A DNA stretch of 64,000 nt from Acidithiobacillus sp. (GTDB lineage: Bacteria > Pseudomonadota > Gammaproteobacteria > Acidithiobacillales > Acidithiobacillaceae): the NCBI RefSeq assembly GCF_023256195.1, contig NZ_JAGDWX010000010.1, positions 62,001 to 126,000 of the forward strand, written 5' to 3'. A program made the translations under genes and the position numbers. Below the pieces are notes generated by a model. The model had not been told where the DNA came from, did no database searches, and saw only the letters and a list, made by a program, of their open reading frames with translations. This document shows positions 28,916-36,510 of this stretch, piece by piece. Positions within the stretch are counted from its first letter, which is position 1. The number at the start of each line of letters is the position of its first letter.

Positions 28916-29428
28916 CTACTTTTTGCCAATATCCGGGATACCCTTCTCCACCCGCGACATGGGTATGCCTTGCAGTACCTTGATGACGGACGTATCCAGA
29001 GCTTCGGCGATCTTTCGACTCTGGGGCGTCAGCGCATAATCCGCGCGCAATCCGTACACCACATAGCTGGTTTGACCTTTGGAGAAAATATCCAGAGTCA
29101 AGGGGCAGCCTGCGGCCACTGGCCATGAACTGTTGATGAGCTTGCTGAAATCGAAGGGATTACAGAATACGATGGCGCGAATGTCGCTGAAGTGGCGCTC
29201 ATTGAAGTGCGGAATCTTCAGCGTTTTCTGCTGCGCCCCGATGAGCTTCAGTATGTTGAGTTTCAACACGATCTTGTAGCCGCCATCGTGCAGCACGCTT
29301 TCCACTTCGTGTGCCGCAGCGGCCATGGGCATATCGATCTTCTCGATATAGACCGGATTGGCTTGGGCAAAGGCCAAGCCCGGCATCAGGCACATTCCGG
29401 CAGCTAGCAGGACAGATTTTGCGGTCAT
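28916..29428 (-). CDS. DUF302-like periplasmic protein heading the sox cluster
   Basis: A 170-residue secreted protein with a signal peptide (MTAKSVLLAAGMCLMPGLAFA) cleaved near residue 21. The mature part follows the DUF302 pattern: an AHEVESVLHDGGYKIVLKL strand-helix start, then IRAIVFCNPFDFSKLINSS and VVYGLRADYA. Two cysteines (FCNP and AGCPL) may pair or bind a ligand. The function is unknown. The ATG at 29428 has AAGGAG six bases upstream. It is the first gene behind the sigma54 promoter, 49 bases before soxY, so it is part of the sox operon. Confidence 0.75.
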   Translation of the reverse strand: MTAKSVLLAAGMCLMPGLAFAQANPVYIEKIDMPMAAAAHEVESVLHDGGYKIVLKLNILKLIGAQQKTLKIPHFNERHFSDIRAIVFCNPFDFSKLINSSWPVAAGCPLTLDIFSKGQTSYVVYGLRADYALTPQSRKIAEALDTSVIKVLQGIPMSRVEKGIPDIGKK

Positions 29429-29460
29429 TATCATCTCCTTGGGTAAGGCATAGACTCTAA

Positions 29461-29477
29461 AGCAAACTGTATGCCAA
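29461..29477 (-). promoter_or_regulatory. Sigma54 (-24/-12) promoter of the sox operon
   Basis: Read on the minus strand the site is TTGGCATACAGTTTGCT. The GG (-24) and GC (-12) are separated by exactly ten bases, and it matches the consensus YTGGCACG-N4-TTGCW well (TTGGCATA, CAGT, TTGCT). The start would be near 29450, giving a leader of about 22 bases before the DUF302 ATG. No comparable sigma70 promoter is visible here. Confidence 0.75.
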
Positions 29478-29620
29478 AAGGCTACGATCCAGTCTGTCCT
29501 CCGGATCAGTCTCATTTGTGAACTGTAATATTTATACTTTTTGGATCTCGGCCCAGGCCAACGGGCGGCGTCGGCGATCATCACTTCGGTGAGCCCGTGC
29601 GCCGCTTCGGACGAAAGGGA

Positions 29621-29636
29621 TGTGCCAGATGGCACA
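29621..29636. promoter_or_regulatory. Palindromic enhancer site (TspR-type UAS) for sox
   Basis: TGTGCCAGATGGCACA is a perfect inverted repeat of seven bases around AG/AT, about 145 bases upstream of the -24 box, a normal distance for a sigma54 activator. From memory, the sigma54-dependent TspS-TspR system described for A. caldus sox uses TGTCCCAAATGGGACA, which has the same spacing and differs only at symmetric positions. The regulator genes are not in this window. Confidence 0.65.
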
Positions 29637-29741
29637 GCACACCGCGAGGAGTCTCAGCCGAGCGCACGAGAAAGGGGCTCAAGGAGGCTCAACCCTCCTC
29701 TTGCCCCCAGGCACGTGTCCTGCGAGAGAGCCCCTGGACTG

Positions 29742-30107
29742 TCAATGCATCCCTGGCATCCCAGGAATCATCGGCATGGTGCGTAGATAGAGTTGCGAGA
29801 ACATCCACCAGGTAAGCCCAATGGTGATGACGAATAGGGGGATGAAAGCCACCAGGGCCACGGTATTCCAGATATTGTGCTCAGAAATATCGATATGCAG
29901 CAGAAAATACACCTGAGCAATGACTGCAAAGCCAGCGCAGGCCATGATGGCCAAGAGCAGGGCAAAGGGTGGGAGGGCGTGGCTGGACACCAGGAAGGTC
30001 GCCAGAGCCATCAAGACCGAGGCCAGAATGAAGCCAGTCATATAACCTCGGCGACTGGCCATCTGCACCTCCGGATGATCTATGGGATTGACGTGACCAT
30101 GACTCAT
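29742..30107 (-). CDS. cyoD: Quinol oxidase subunit IV (CyoD-like)
   Basis: A 121-residue membrane protein with three TM segments, the small fourth subunit of bo3-type oxidases, which assists assembly of subunit I. The start at 30107 overlaps the cyoC stop by four bases; the upstream extension of the frame is not CyoD-like. The sequence AQVYFLLHID in TM2-TM3 is typical. About 310 bases separate its stop from the next gene, and that gap holds the sox control region. Confidence 0.9.
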   Translation of the reverse strand: MSHGHVNPIDHPEVQMASRRGYMTGFILASVLMALATFLVSSHALPPFALLLAIMACAGFAVIAQVYFLLHIDISEHNIWNTVALVAFIPLFVITIGLTWWMFSQLYLRTMPMIPGMPGMH

Positions 30108-30739
30108 GACATATACCCCCACAAATAGACGAAGACATAGATGAAGACCCACATCACTGCCTGAAACTGCCAGAACATGCGCAAGCTGATCAGGCGCCCC
30201 ACTACATCCTCCGTGAATCCCTTGCGTGCCACCTGCCAGAGCATCACGATAATCCAGATCAGACCGGCAAATATGTGGGCAGCATGCACCTGGGTCAGGC
30301 AGTAGAACGCCGACAGACCGCCGCTGACCTCCGGCGTGATTCCGGCGGCCACCAGACGCATCACATCGTGTATATCGAGGGCCAGGAACAATATGCCCAG
30401 CACCAAAGCGCCCAAAAGCCCATTGATCACACCGGATTTATTGCCATCCTTGAGACTTGCCATGGCCCAGCCGTAAACCAGCACGCTCAGAAAAAGAGCC
30501 ATGGTCTGCACGAAGGTATACCAAGGCGCGACAAACTGTGCCGGCGTCGGGCCGGTGTAATAGCTGTGTGGGTAACTGAGCACGCCGTAGGCCGCAAACA
30601 GTGTCGCGAAAAGCATGGCATCGCTGAGCACGTACATCCAGAAGCCGAAGGTGCGCGTGGATATGACATCGTGACCCTCATAATCTTCCGACCACAGGCG
30701 GACCTTATCCGGATCCACTACGGTTTCCGAACTACTCAT
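30104..30739 (-). CDS. cyoC: Quinol oxidase subunit III (CyoC-like)
   Basis: A 211-residue subunit III with five TM segments, matching CyoC rather than the seven-TM CoxC. The TFGFWMYVLSDAMLFATLFAAY opening and HAAHIFAGLIWIIVM are family signatures. It stabilises the oxidase and proton uptake. It lies 73 bases after cyoB and overlaps cyoD. Confidence 0.94.
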   Translation of the reverse strand: MSSSETVVDPDKVRLWSEDYEGHDVISTRTFGFWMYVLSDAMLFATLFAAYGVLSYPHSYYTGPTPAQFVAPWYTFVQTMALFLSVLVYGWAMASLKDGNKSGVINGLLGALVLGILFLALDIHDVMRLVAAGITPEVSGGLSAFYCLTQVHAAHIFAGLIWIIVMLWQVARKGFTEDVVGRLISLRMFWQFQAVMWVFIYVFVYLWGYMS

Positions 30740-30812
30740 CGCTCTCTCTCCTCAATGCAGCGGTACCGCGGCGACGAGGTGCCATAAGCGCTGCCGCCGC
30801 CGTTCACACAAA

Positions 30813-32951
30813 TCACCAAGATTTCGGTCCCCGATGGCTTCGGTCTTGGTCGGATACCTCACGGGAATAGGCCATGATCTGGCCTCCGGCAAAACCGCCT
30901 ACCGGCACCGTATCGCCACCGTCGACGGGCATCTTTTGCCGAGCCTCGCGATCCAATCGTGCGATTTCCTCAGCAGAGATGACATAGCCCGGGTCGCCTT
31001 TGGCAGAGCGCCAGATCATCAGGGCTACGGTTGCCAGTAGCGCAATACCACTCAGCCACCAGATGCGCCAAGTCAGAGCAAAGCCCAGGAGAAAAAGGGT
31101 CGCACCGATGTAGAGCGCAACGGGGGTATTATTGGGCATGTGGATGGCCTTGTAGTGGTCGGGACGAATATCCAGAAACCCATGCTCCCGACGCCAGGCC
31201 ACCTCATCACGGGCATTGATTTCCGGCACCATGGCGAAGTTATAAAAGGGCACGGGAGAGTCCGTCAGCCACTCCAATGAGCGAGAGGTGCCCCAGGCAT
31301 CGGCACCAACGCGTTCCTTGGCGCGATCGCGGATACTGACGAAAAGCAGCACTACGAAGGACACTACCGACAGCACGTAGATGGCAATTCCAAATTCCTG
31401 GACATCGAACAAGCCCGCCCAGTGCGGATCGAAGGGCCAGTCCAGACGCCGCGTCTCGCCCATGAAGCCCAGCATGAACATAGGGATGAAGACCAGCGCG
31501 GTGCCCGCGCTGAAGAGCCAGAACATGATCTTTCCCCAGGCCTCATTGAGACGGAAACCAAAGACCTTGGGCCACCAGTAGATGACCGCCCCAAACACCG
31601 CATAGACGATGCACAGCAGCATCATGTGAAAATGGGCGACGACAAAGACGCTGTTGTGGACCATGTAATTGATGGCAGGTATGGATAGCATCATCCCCGT
31701 CAAGCCACCAATGAGCAGCAGAAAGAGCGCACCGAGAGCCCAATGCATGGCCGCCGTGTAGCTGATACGCCCGCGGTACATGGTAAACGCCCAGTTGAAG
31801 ACCTTGACGCCCGTAGGTATGCCCACCAGCATGGTGGCCACACTGAACTCGGTACTGACATAAGGCCCCATGCCCATGGTGAAGAAATGGTGGAGCCAGA
31901 CGATCCACGACACACCGGCAATGGCAAAAGTCGCCAGCACCATCGCCACGTAGCCGAACAGCGGCTTTTCAGAAAACGTGGGGATAATCTCTCCCAACAT
32001 ACCGAAGGCCGGGAGAATGACGAAGTACACCTCGGGATGGCCCCAGAGCCAGAATAGGTTGGTGTACAGCATCAAGTTACCGCCAAAACCGGCCGTAAAA
32101 AAATGTGTGCCGAGATAGCGGTCCGCTCCTACCAACGCCAAGGCCACCTGCAGGCAAGGGAAAGAGGTCAGCGCGATGATATTGGCGGACACCGCGGACC
32201 AGGTGAACACCGGCAGCCTGCCCCAGGTCATGCCTGGTGCCCGCATCTTCACCACCGTCGCCAGAAAATTGATGCTGCCCAGGGTAGTGCCAAGTGCTAT
32301 GAGTTCCAAGGTCCAGATCCAGTAGTCTACACCGACACCCGGGCTGTAGGACATCTCAAATATAGGAGCATAGCCAAACCAACCGTTATGGGAGAAATCA
32401 CCCACGAAAAGGGAAATCATGATCAGCGCCGCGCCGGCCGCCGTAATCCAGAATCCCAAGGCGTTGAGATAAGGAAAGGCCATGTCTCTGGCACCGATCT
32501 GCAAGGGTACGATGATGTTCATCAGTCCCACCAGCAGGGGTGTCGCCGCCAACAGGATCATGATCAAACCGTGCGCACTGTAGATCTGACCAAAATGGAA
32601 GGGAGTCAGATAACCGTGGATGGCCCCCATGGCCTTGATCCCATTATCGCCTGGGCCGACTGCAAGCATCTGCTGAGTGCGAATCATGAGACCGTCTATG
32701 AACCCGCGGAACAGCATGACCAGGCCGAGAAAAATATACATGATCCCGAGCTTTTTGTGATCTACCGTGGTAAACCACTCCCTCCAGAGATAACCCCACA
32801 GACCTCGCTTGGTGATCCAGCCGACCAGAGCCAGACCCACCAGGACGATCAACACAAAAAGGGGCGCAAGAATCAGATTCTTATAGGGAATCTCCGACAG
32901 GGCAAGTCGCCCGAGTAATGGACTCCAGGGTCCGGGAACGTGAACCAGCAT
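30813..32951 (-). CDS. cyoB: Quinol oxidase subunit I (CyoB-like)
   Basis: The 712-residue haem-copper catalytic subunit that reduces O2 and pumps protons. All ligands are visible: His127 in YSAHG for the low-spin haem, the CuB/crosslink site WGHPEVY, the His pair in WLHHFFTMGMG, and the two histidines in VAHFHMML. The Glu of HPEVY marks a type A1 oxidase. The start at 32951 has AAGGAG seven bases upstream; the longer frame overlaps cyoA and is rejected. It is about 50 residues longer than E. coli CyoB. Confidence 0.97.
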   Translation of the reverse strand: MLVHVPGPWSPLLGRLALSEIPYKNLILAPLFVLIVLVGLALVGWITKRGLWGYLWREWFTTVDHKKLGIMYIFLGLVMLFRGFIDGLMIRTQQMLAVGPGDNGIKAMGAIHGYLTPFHFGQIYSAHGLIMILLAATPLLVGLMNIIVPLQIGARDMAFPYLNALGFWITAAGAALIMISLFVGDFSHNGWFGYAPIFEMSYSPGVGVDYWIWTLELIALGTTLGSINFLATVVKMRAPGMTWGRLPVFTWSAVSANIIALTSFPCLQVALALVGADRYLGTHFFTAGFGGNLMLYTNLFWLWGHPEVYFVILPAFGMLGEIIPTFSEKPLFGYVAMVLATFAIAGVSWIVWLHHFFTMGMGPYVSTEFSVATMLVGIPTGVKVFNWAFTMYRGRISYTAAMHWALGALFLLLIGGLTGMMLSIPAINYMVHNSVFVVAHFHMMLLCIVYAVFGAVIYWWPKVFGFRLNEAWGKIMFWLFSAGTALVFIPMFMLGFMGETRRLDWPFDPHWAGLFDVQEFGIAIYVLSVVSFVVLLFVSIRDRAKERVGADAWGTSRSLEWLTDSPVPFYNFAMVPEINARDEVAWRREHGFLDIRPDHYKAIHMPNNTPVALYIGATLFLLGFALTWRIWWLSGIALLATVALMIWRSAKGDPGYVISAEEIARLDREARQKMPVDGGDTVPVGGFAGGQIMAYSREVSDQDRSHRGPKSW

Positions 32952-32974
32952 CAGATATCTCCTTCCGAATAGCG

Positions 32975-33943
32975 TCAGGCGCGGTGCTCTTTTGCCTGTT
33001 TCTGCAAATAGGCGTACATATTCTCGGTCATGAACATGGGCAGCGGCCATTTCTTGCCATTCATCACCTCCAGTATGACGTGATTGAAGAGACCTGGCTC
33101 CACATGCCCGTATATCGGCGTCTTATAATGCACGTTGATATAAGGACGAGCGAATTCATTGAACTGGTGGTAGTTCATGGTCTCCGGCTGCGCCTCCGCC
33201 GTCTTCACCCATCGGTGAAAGTCGCGCATACTCACGACTTTCGTCTTGAAGAGCATCCAGGACGTTCCGGCACCGCAGTAGTCGGCAGCTATTCCCTGAT
33301 AGCTGCCGCGGTGATCGACCTCCAGGGCATCTTTGGTACGCATACCCGGCATGACATCAATCATGCCGACCAGCTGGGGGACAAAGAAATCGGTCGTGAC
33401 CGCAGTGGACGTCAGCTTGAAAAAGACCGGGGTATGGGCCGGCACCACCAACTCATTGGCGACGGCAATATGGTGGAACTGCGGATAGATAAACAACCAT
33501 TGCCAATCCGTCGCAATGACGTCGACATCTACAGGATCGCCCTTTGGCTTCATGGTATGGGTGATGACCGTGGGGTTGTAAGGATTCAGGGCAAAGCTAC
33601 CGTTGATGGCCACTGCCCAGGAAAGAAATGCAACGGCGGCAATGGGAATACCCCAGGTAAAGAACTCGATGGTCATGGAGTGGCTCCATTTACCATCGTA
33701 TTTACCGCCTCCCCCACCCTTGCGGTAACGGATCATAAACCATACGATCATGATTGCCGTCAAACCCACGATGCTCAACATCACAGCAATGTCGATCATC
33801 ATGTAATCATAGCTGGCACGAGCCCCTACTCCCTTGGGATCAAAAATCCACCAGGGGGAATGGCGCGCGCACCCACCCAGCAACATCGTGGTCAGCAGTA
33901 TTGCGGCATATTGCCCCATCTGGAGCCATTTTTTTGTGGTCAT
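32975..33943 (-). CDS. cyoA: Quinol oxidase subunit II (CyoA-like lipoprotein)
   Basis: A 322-residue subunit II with a lipobox signal (LLGGC, Cys25), two TM segments and a periplasmic cupredoxin domain. Where cytochrome c oxidases have the CuA set CxxxCxxxH, this protein reads AADYCGAGTSWM, with one Cys left and the His gone. The CuA site is therefore absent, which marks a quinol oxidase. It opens the cyoABCD operon just upstream of sox, so sulfur-derived electrons probably reach it through the quinone pool. Confidence 0.95.
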   Translation of the reverse strand: MTTKKWLQMGQYAAILLTTMLLGGCARHSPWWIFDPKGVGARASYDYMMIDIAVMLSIVGLTAIMIVWFMIRYRKGGGGGKYDGKWSHSMTIEFFTWGIPIAAVAFLSWAVAINGSFALNPYNPTVITHTMKPKGDPVDVDVIATDWQWLFIYPQFHHIAVANELVVPAHTPVFFKLTSTAVTTDFFVPQLVGMIDVMPGMRTKDALEVDHRGSYQGIAADYCGAGTSWMLFKTKVVSMRDFHRWVKTAEAQPETMNYHQFNEFARPYINVHYKTPIYGHVEPGLFNHVILEVMNGKKWPLPMFMTENMYAYLQKQAKEHRA

Positions 33944-34204
33944 ACCAATAAACTCCGGATCATAGTGAGCCTCCCAAGCATCTTCACCCTCGATTCTATT
34001 AGGGCGGACTGTGCGGAATCGTCAGGGTCACGAACTTTCGAACCTGCCAGATCACGCCACCCATAAAAAGTCGAAGCGGCAGCCGTACCAGGCCAAGAAC
34101 AGGCGTCATCGTGACTCTTTATCCTCAACCAATACGAGCCGTCCCAATGTCGCAGCAGCCGGAACTCCGTGTCGCAACCGAAGGTTCACAAGGAACTCCG
34201 GTAA

Positions 34205-34233
34205 TGTATAGCTTACTAGAATTAGTAATCACA
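34205..34233 (-). promoter_or_regulatory. Candidate cyo promoter with internal palindrome
   Basis: On the minus strand TATACA (34210-34205) could be a -10, with a poor -35 (TGTGAT, 34233-34228) 17 bases upstream. The spacer is almost filled by a perfect inverted repeat TTACTAGAATTAGTAA (34213-34228), as expected for a regulator bound between the two boxes. It would leave a long leader of about 260 bases before cyoA. Confidence 0.4.
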
Positions 34234-34888
34234 GATGAATTTTCTTATTGCTCCTGCCCCATCAATAAAATGTTTGATTAAAATTAGATGTATATATAAT
34301 TATTTTGATATGTAATGGAACATGGATATTTGGCGCGAGATGCCATAGATCGACGAGTTTGACTTGGAGACCAGATAAGAGCGACGCGAATCCAATCTAA
34401 CCGTTCTCGACCCGAACAGGATTCGGAATGTGGTTTTTGGACTCCAGTTATCCGAGCACCCCCCATCCCTTGCAGCTGGAGCTGGGGGATGGACCGCGCA
34501 AATCACCCCCGCGCGGCGCAGCGACAGGAGTGCGAAACATCGCTTTGCATCGGACACACCCCGTGTAACCTCTTTGCTGCCGTAGCCAGGAGGCAAGGGC
34601 AGCGGCACACAGGAAACGAGGCTTTCCCTGCTATCCCTGGGAACCCTGGTCTCGCCGGTTTTTCAATAGACGTCTTCTGGCGCCCGCGGCGCGCATGGCC
34701 GCGATGATCCACCGCCATAGAACCCATGAGGCTTTGCCTTTGTCAGAGATTTTCTGCTATTATCAGCGTTGAGTTATGTAGGCTTTGGGTGTCTGTCCAT
34801 CACTCTGGAGTGCATCCAAGGCTTTGGTCAGAGATTCGGGTAGATGCCTTGGTAGGATTTCCCCGGTCTGGCATTGTCAGGGAGCGTT
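34234..34888. other. Gene-poor region with possible plus-strand transcript
   Basis: No protein gene is supported. An AT-rich block includes a plus-strand promoter-like pair, TTTGAT (34273-34278) and a perfect TATAAT (34295-34300) with a 16-base spacer. Downstream are two GC hairpins (CCATCCC/GGGATGG with an inner CAGCT/AGCTG at about 34467-34496, then CCGCGC/GCGCGG) and a weak hairpin before TTTTT near 34665. A second promoter-like pair, TTGCCT (34734-34739) and TATTAT (34758-34763), lies ahead of the small ORF. A noncoding RNA is possible but unproven. Confidence 0.3.
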
Positions 34889-35146
34889 ATGCCCATCGTC
34901 GCACCGCAGTATGGAATCACCCCGGAGCGTAAAAGGAATCGGGAACACACGGACGGCATGTCCCACCAGGAACATCCCTCCACCTCGCCGACCGCTGCGC
35001 CAGCGGGCAAGCCGCAGTTTTGGTACCCCAAGGATCTCGACATACCTGAGGATAGCCCCACCAACTCCACTCCTCAGCGCCCGACATCTGCAGAAGGCAA
35101 AAAGGTCACCGTCGAAGTGCGCAAGCGCCGCAGCATTCCGCGCTGA
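34889..35146 (+). CDS. Small basic protein, unknown; tail resembles an IF-2 N-region segment
   Basis: An 85-codon frame with GGGAG four bases before the ATG. From about residue 24 the codons use G or C at third positions as in neighbouring genes, which supports coding; an internal ATG at 34958 would give 62 residues. The protein is proline- and serine-rich and ends in a basic stretch, KKVTVEVRKRRSIPR, close to the KxVxVEVRKKR segment near the N-terminus of many IF-2 proteins. No domain is recognised. It could be a short conserved Acidithiobacillus protein or a chance frame. Confidence 0.4.
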   Translation: MPIVAPQYGITPERKRNREHTDGMSHQEHPSTSPTAAPAGKPQFWYPKDLDIPEDSPTNSTPQRPTSAEGKKVTVEVRKRRSIPR

Positions 35147-35326
35147 AGTACTGCGCTCGGTGCGCCAAATCTAAAACGGCAAGACGGATCGATGTGCATG
35201 CCGCGCAGGATGTCCTCGAAAGCCTGCCTGCATGGAGCGAAAGCTTGGTCCTCCTTCTCATCTGAAAAGTCCACACGGTTCCGCAAGCCGCAGCCAAGCA
35301 GAGCTAAAGATTCATATAGAGTAGGC

Positions 35327-35342
35327 AAAGGCACAAGCCTTT
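35327..35342 (-). terminator. Possible hairpin terminator after tRNA-Ser
   Basis: AAAGGC and GCCTTT form a 6-bp stem with a four-base loop about 53 bases beyond the tRNA 3' end on the minus strand. No good T tract follows, so this is a weak call. Confidence 0.25.
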
Positions 35343-35394
35343 CACACCGCTCGACGGGCTCGAATCGAGAGTTCGGATTATCGGATTAACTGTG

Positions 35395-35701
35395 TGGCGG
35401 AGGCGGTGAGATTCGAACTCACGAGGGGCGTGAACCCCTGCCGGTTTTCCGTACCCGCTATGGCTTTCGCCACGACCCTAGGGCCTTTGGGGTCTGGATC
35501 ATGCCTTCACCCTAGCCGCTTCCGGGCCTTAGGTGGGAACCGTCTGATCTCTACACCTTCCAGATCGCTCCGGCTTGGCTCGGCATTACCTCGGACAGCA
35601 TCCAGGGGCTTCGCCGAATTTGATTCCCTTCACCACCACCGTTTCCCGTGATGGGCTCGATGTTTCAAGACCGGTGCATTCAACCACTCTGCCACGCCTC
35701 C
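35395..35701 (-). tRNA. tRNA-Ser(UGA), interrupted by a group I intron
   Basis: Exon 1 is 35701-35667 (35 nt) and exon 2 is 35449-35395 (55 nt, with CCA encoded). Joined, they give a 90-nt serine tRNA: 7-bp acceptor stem GGAGGCG/CGCCTCC, D stem GCA/TGC, anticodon stem CCGGT/ACCGG with loop CTTGAAA (anticodon TGA), long variable arm AGGGG/CCCCT, T arm GTGAG-TTCGAAT-CTCAC, discriminator G and CCA. The break lies between U34 and G35, inside the anticodon. Without splicing the tRNA cannot work, so removal of the insert is essential unless another tRNA reads UCA codons. Confidence 0.93.
35450..35666 (-). ncRNA. Group I intron (217 nt) in tRNA-Ser(UGA)
   Basis: The insert shows group I hallmarks. 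The 5' exon ends in U and the intron ends in G. Core segments resemble those of bacterial tRNA introns: ACGGGAAAC (P), AATGCCGAGCCAAGCC (Q), AGAGATCAGACGG (R) and AAGGCATGATCC (S). R and S pair as GATCA/TGATC (P7; plus positions 35545-35549 and 35497-35501), a compensated change from the usual GACTA/TAGTC. A P8-like stem and a TGGC-GAAA-GCCA tetraloop hairpin near the 3' end are visible. P1 can form between the exon end and GAGCCC with one mismatch. No ORF is present, so it should be a small IC3-type self-splicing intron. Confidence 0.88.
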
Positions 35702-35985
35702 GTGACGCCTTTAGTCTAATGCAAAGGTCCCTGAAACCAAAGCACCAAGCCAGAAAAAGCCCGGCAAGGGGATCCGAAGCGCAGTACGAGCGGTACTATT
35801 TCACTCGCTTGCTCGGGCACACACGCACAACATTCTATATCTGCTTATATTATAATGTCTTACTTCCCTGGATTTTATTCCCGGATCAAAAGGCCTTGCT
35901 AGGAGATCTGCCCTCGGATCAATATACTGAGGTGGGCTTTGTGTAGAAGCCCGCAATTTTGCGGGATAGAGAAAGGAGAGAACCG
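35702..35985. other. Intergenic region between tRNA-Ser and SCP2-like gene
   Basis: No gene is seen. A perfect TATAAT occurs at 35851-35856 in an AT-rich patch, but without a matching -35. A 6-bp hairpin CCCGCA/TGCGGG (35950-35965) lies in the probable leader, just before the ribosome site AAAGGAG of the SCP2-like gene, and might protect the mRNA. Confidence 0.35.
35713..35740 (-). promoter_or_regulatory. Candidate promoter of tRNA-Ser
   Basis: On the minus strand TTGGTT (35740-35735), a 16-base spacer and TAGACT (35718-35713) predict a start about five bases before the mature tRNA 5' end. The boxes match the consensus only moderately. Confidence 0.4.
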
Positions 35986-36495
35986 ATGATCAAAAAAACC
36001 CTATGCTTGGCACTGTTGGGAATGGGGATGGCAGCGTCTACAGCGGCCTGGGCCAGCGACGCGCCGGAATTCATGTCCGCAGGCTGGGCCAAGGATCTGT
36101 GCGCTGCCTGGAACAACAACGCCACTCTTACCGAGAAGTTGGCCGGCTCCTGGATCAAGAACGACGGCAAGCAAGGCTACAAAGTCATGGAGATTTCGGA
36201 CTCTAGCCTCAAGGGTGTAGCACCCGTCCAGCTGGAGATTGCGCCCAAAGATGGCAAAGCCATGTGCATCTACGGTGGCGCCGTCAAGGTGCAGAAGCTG
36301 AACTACAATTACGACTACAAAATGTGGGCCACCACCCACGACTGGCACCACATGGGTTCACCCATGATGGCCATGATGATGGGTCGCCTCAATTTCAAGG
36401 GACCAAAGATGGAAGCCATGGAAAACATGGGGCCCTTTGCGGAATTCCTGAAGCTGGTTGCGGAAACGCCAGCAACTGTCCCTCCGGCATCCTAA
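35986..36495 (+). CDS. Periplasmic SCP2-like protein, function unknown
   Basis: A 169-residue protein with a Sec signal peptide (MIKKTLCLALLGMGMAAS, cleavage near AWA-SD). The mature part resembles the SCP2 sterol-carrier fold: a helix SAGWAKDLCAAWNNNATL, a beta sheet, and a final helix of the FAEFLKLVAET type. Between them is a Met/His-rich stretch (HDWHHMGSPMMAMMMGRL) that could bind a metal or line a lipid pocket. AAAGGAG precedes the ATG. It stands alone and converges with gatB across a shared hairpin. A hydrophobic-ligand carrier in the periplasm is the best guess. Confidence 0.6.
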   Translation: MIKKTLCLALLGMGMAASTAAWASDAPEFMSAGWAKDLCAAWNNNATLTEKLAGSWIKNDGKQGYKVMEISDSSLKGVAPVQLEIAPKDGKAMCIYGGAVKVQKLNYNYDYKMWATTHDWHHMGSPMMAMMMGRLNFKGPKMEAMENMGPFAEFLKLVAETPATVPPAS

Positions 36496-36510
36496 GGCGC
36501 AAGCCGTCTT

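Noticed and set aside
29621-29640. Plus-strand TGGCAC as a sigma54 -24 box
   Set aside because: No GC at the -12 distance; the bases belong to the palindromic enhancer instead.
29640-29741. Intrinsic terminator after cyoD
   Set aside because: Only short imperfect stems (such as GGAGG/CCTCC) and no T tract; not strong enough to call.
32975-33943. Cytochrome c oxidase (CuA) subunit II
   Set aside because: The CuA ligands are missing, so the enzyme is a quinol oxidase.
34300-34608. 102-codon minus-strand frame
   Set aside because: Atypical composition, no ribosome site and no family likeness; probably noncoding sequence.
35074-35334. 86-codon minus-strand frame downstream of tRNA-Ser
   Set aside because: GTG start, no ribosome site, and it overlaps the better-supported small ORF on the plus strand.
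35394-35651. 85-codon plus-strand frame over tRNA-Ser
   Set aside because: It lies opposite the tRNA exons and the group I intron, which account fully for the sequence.
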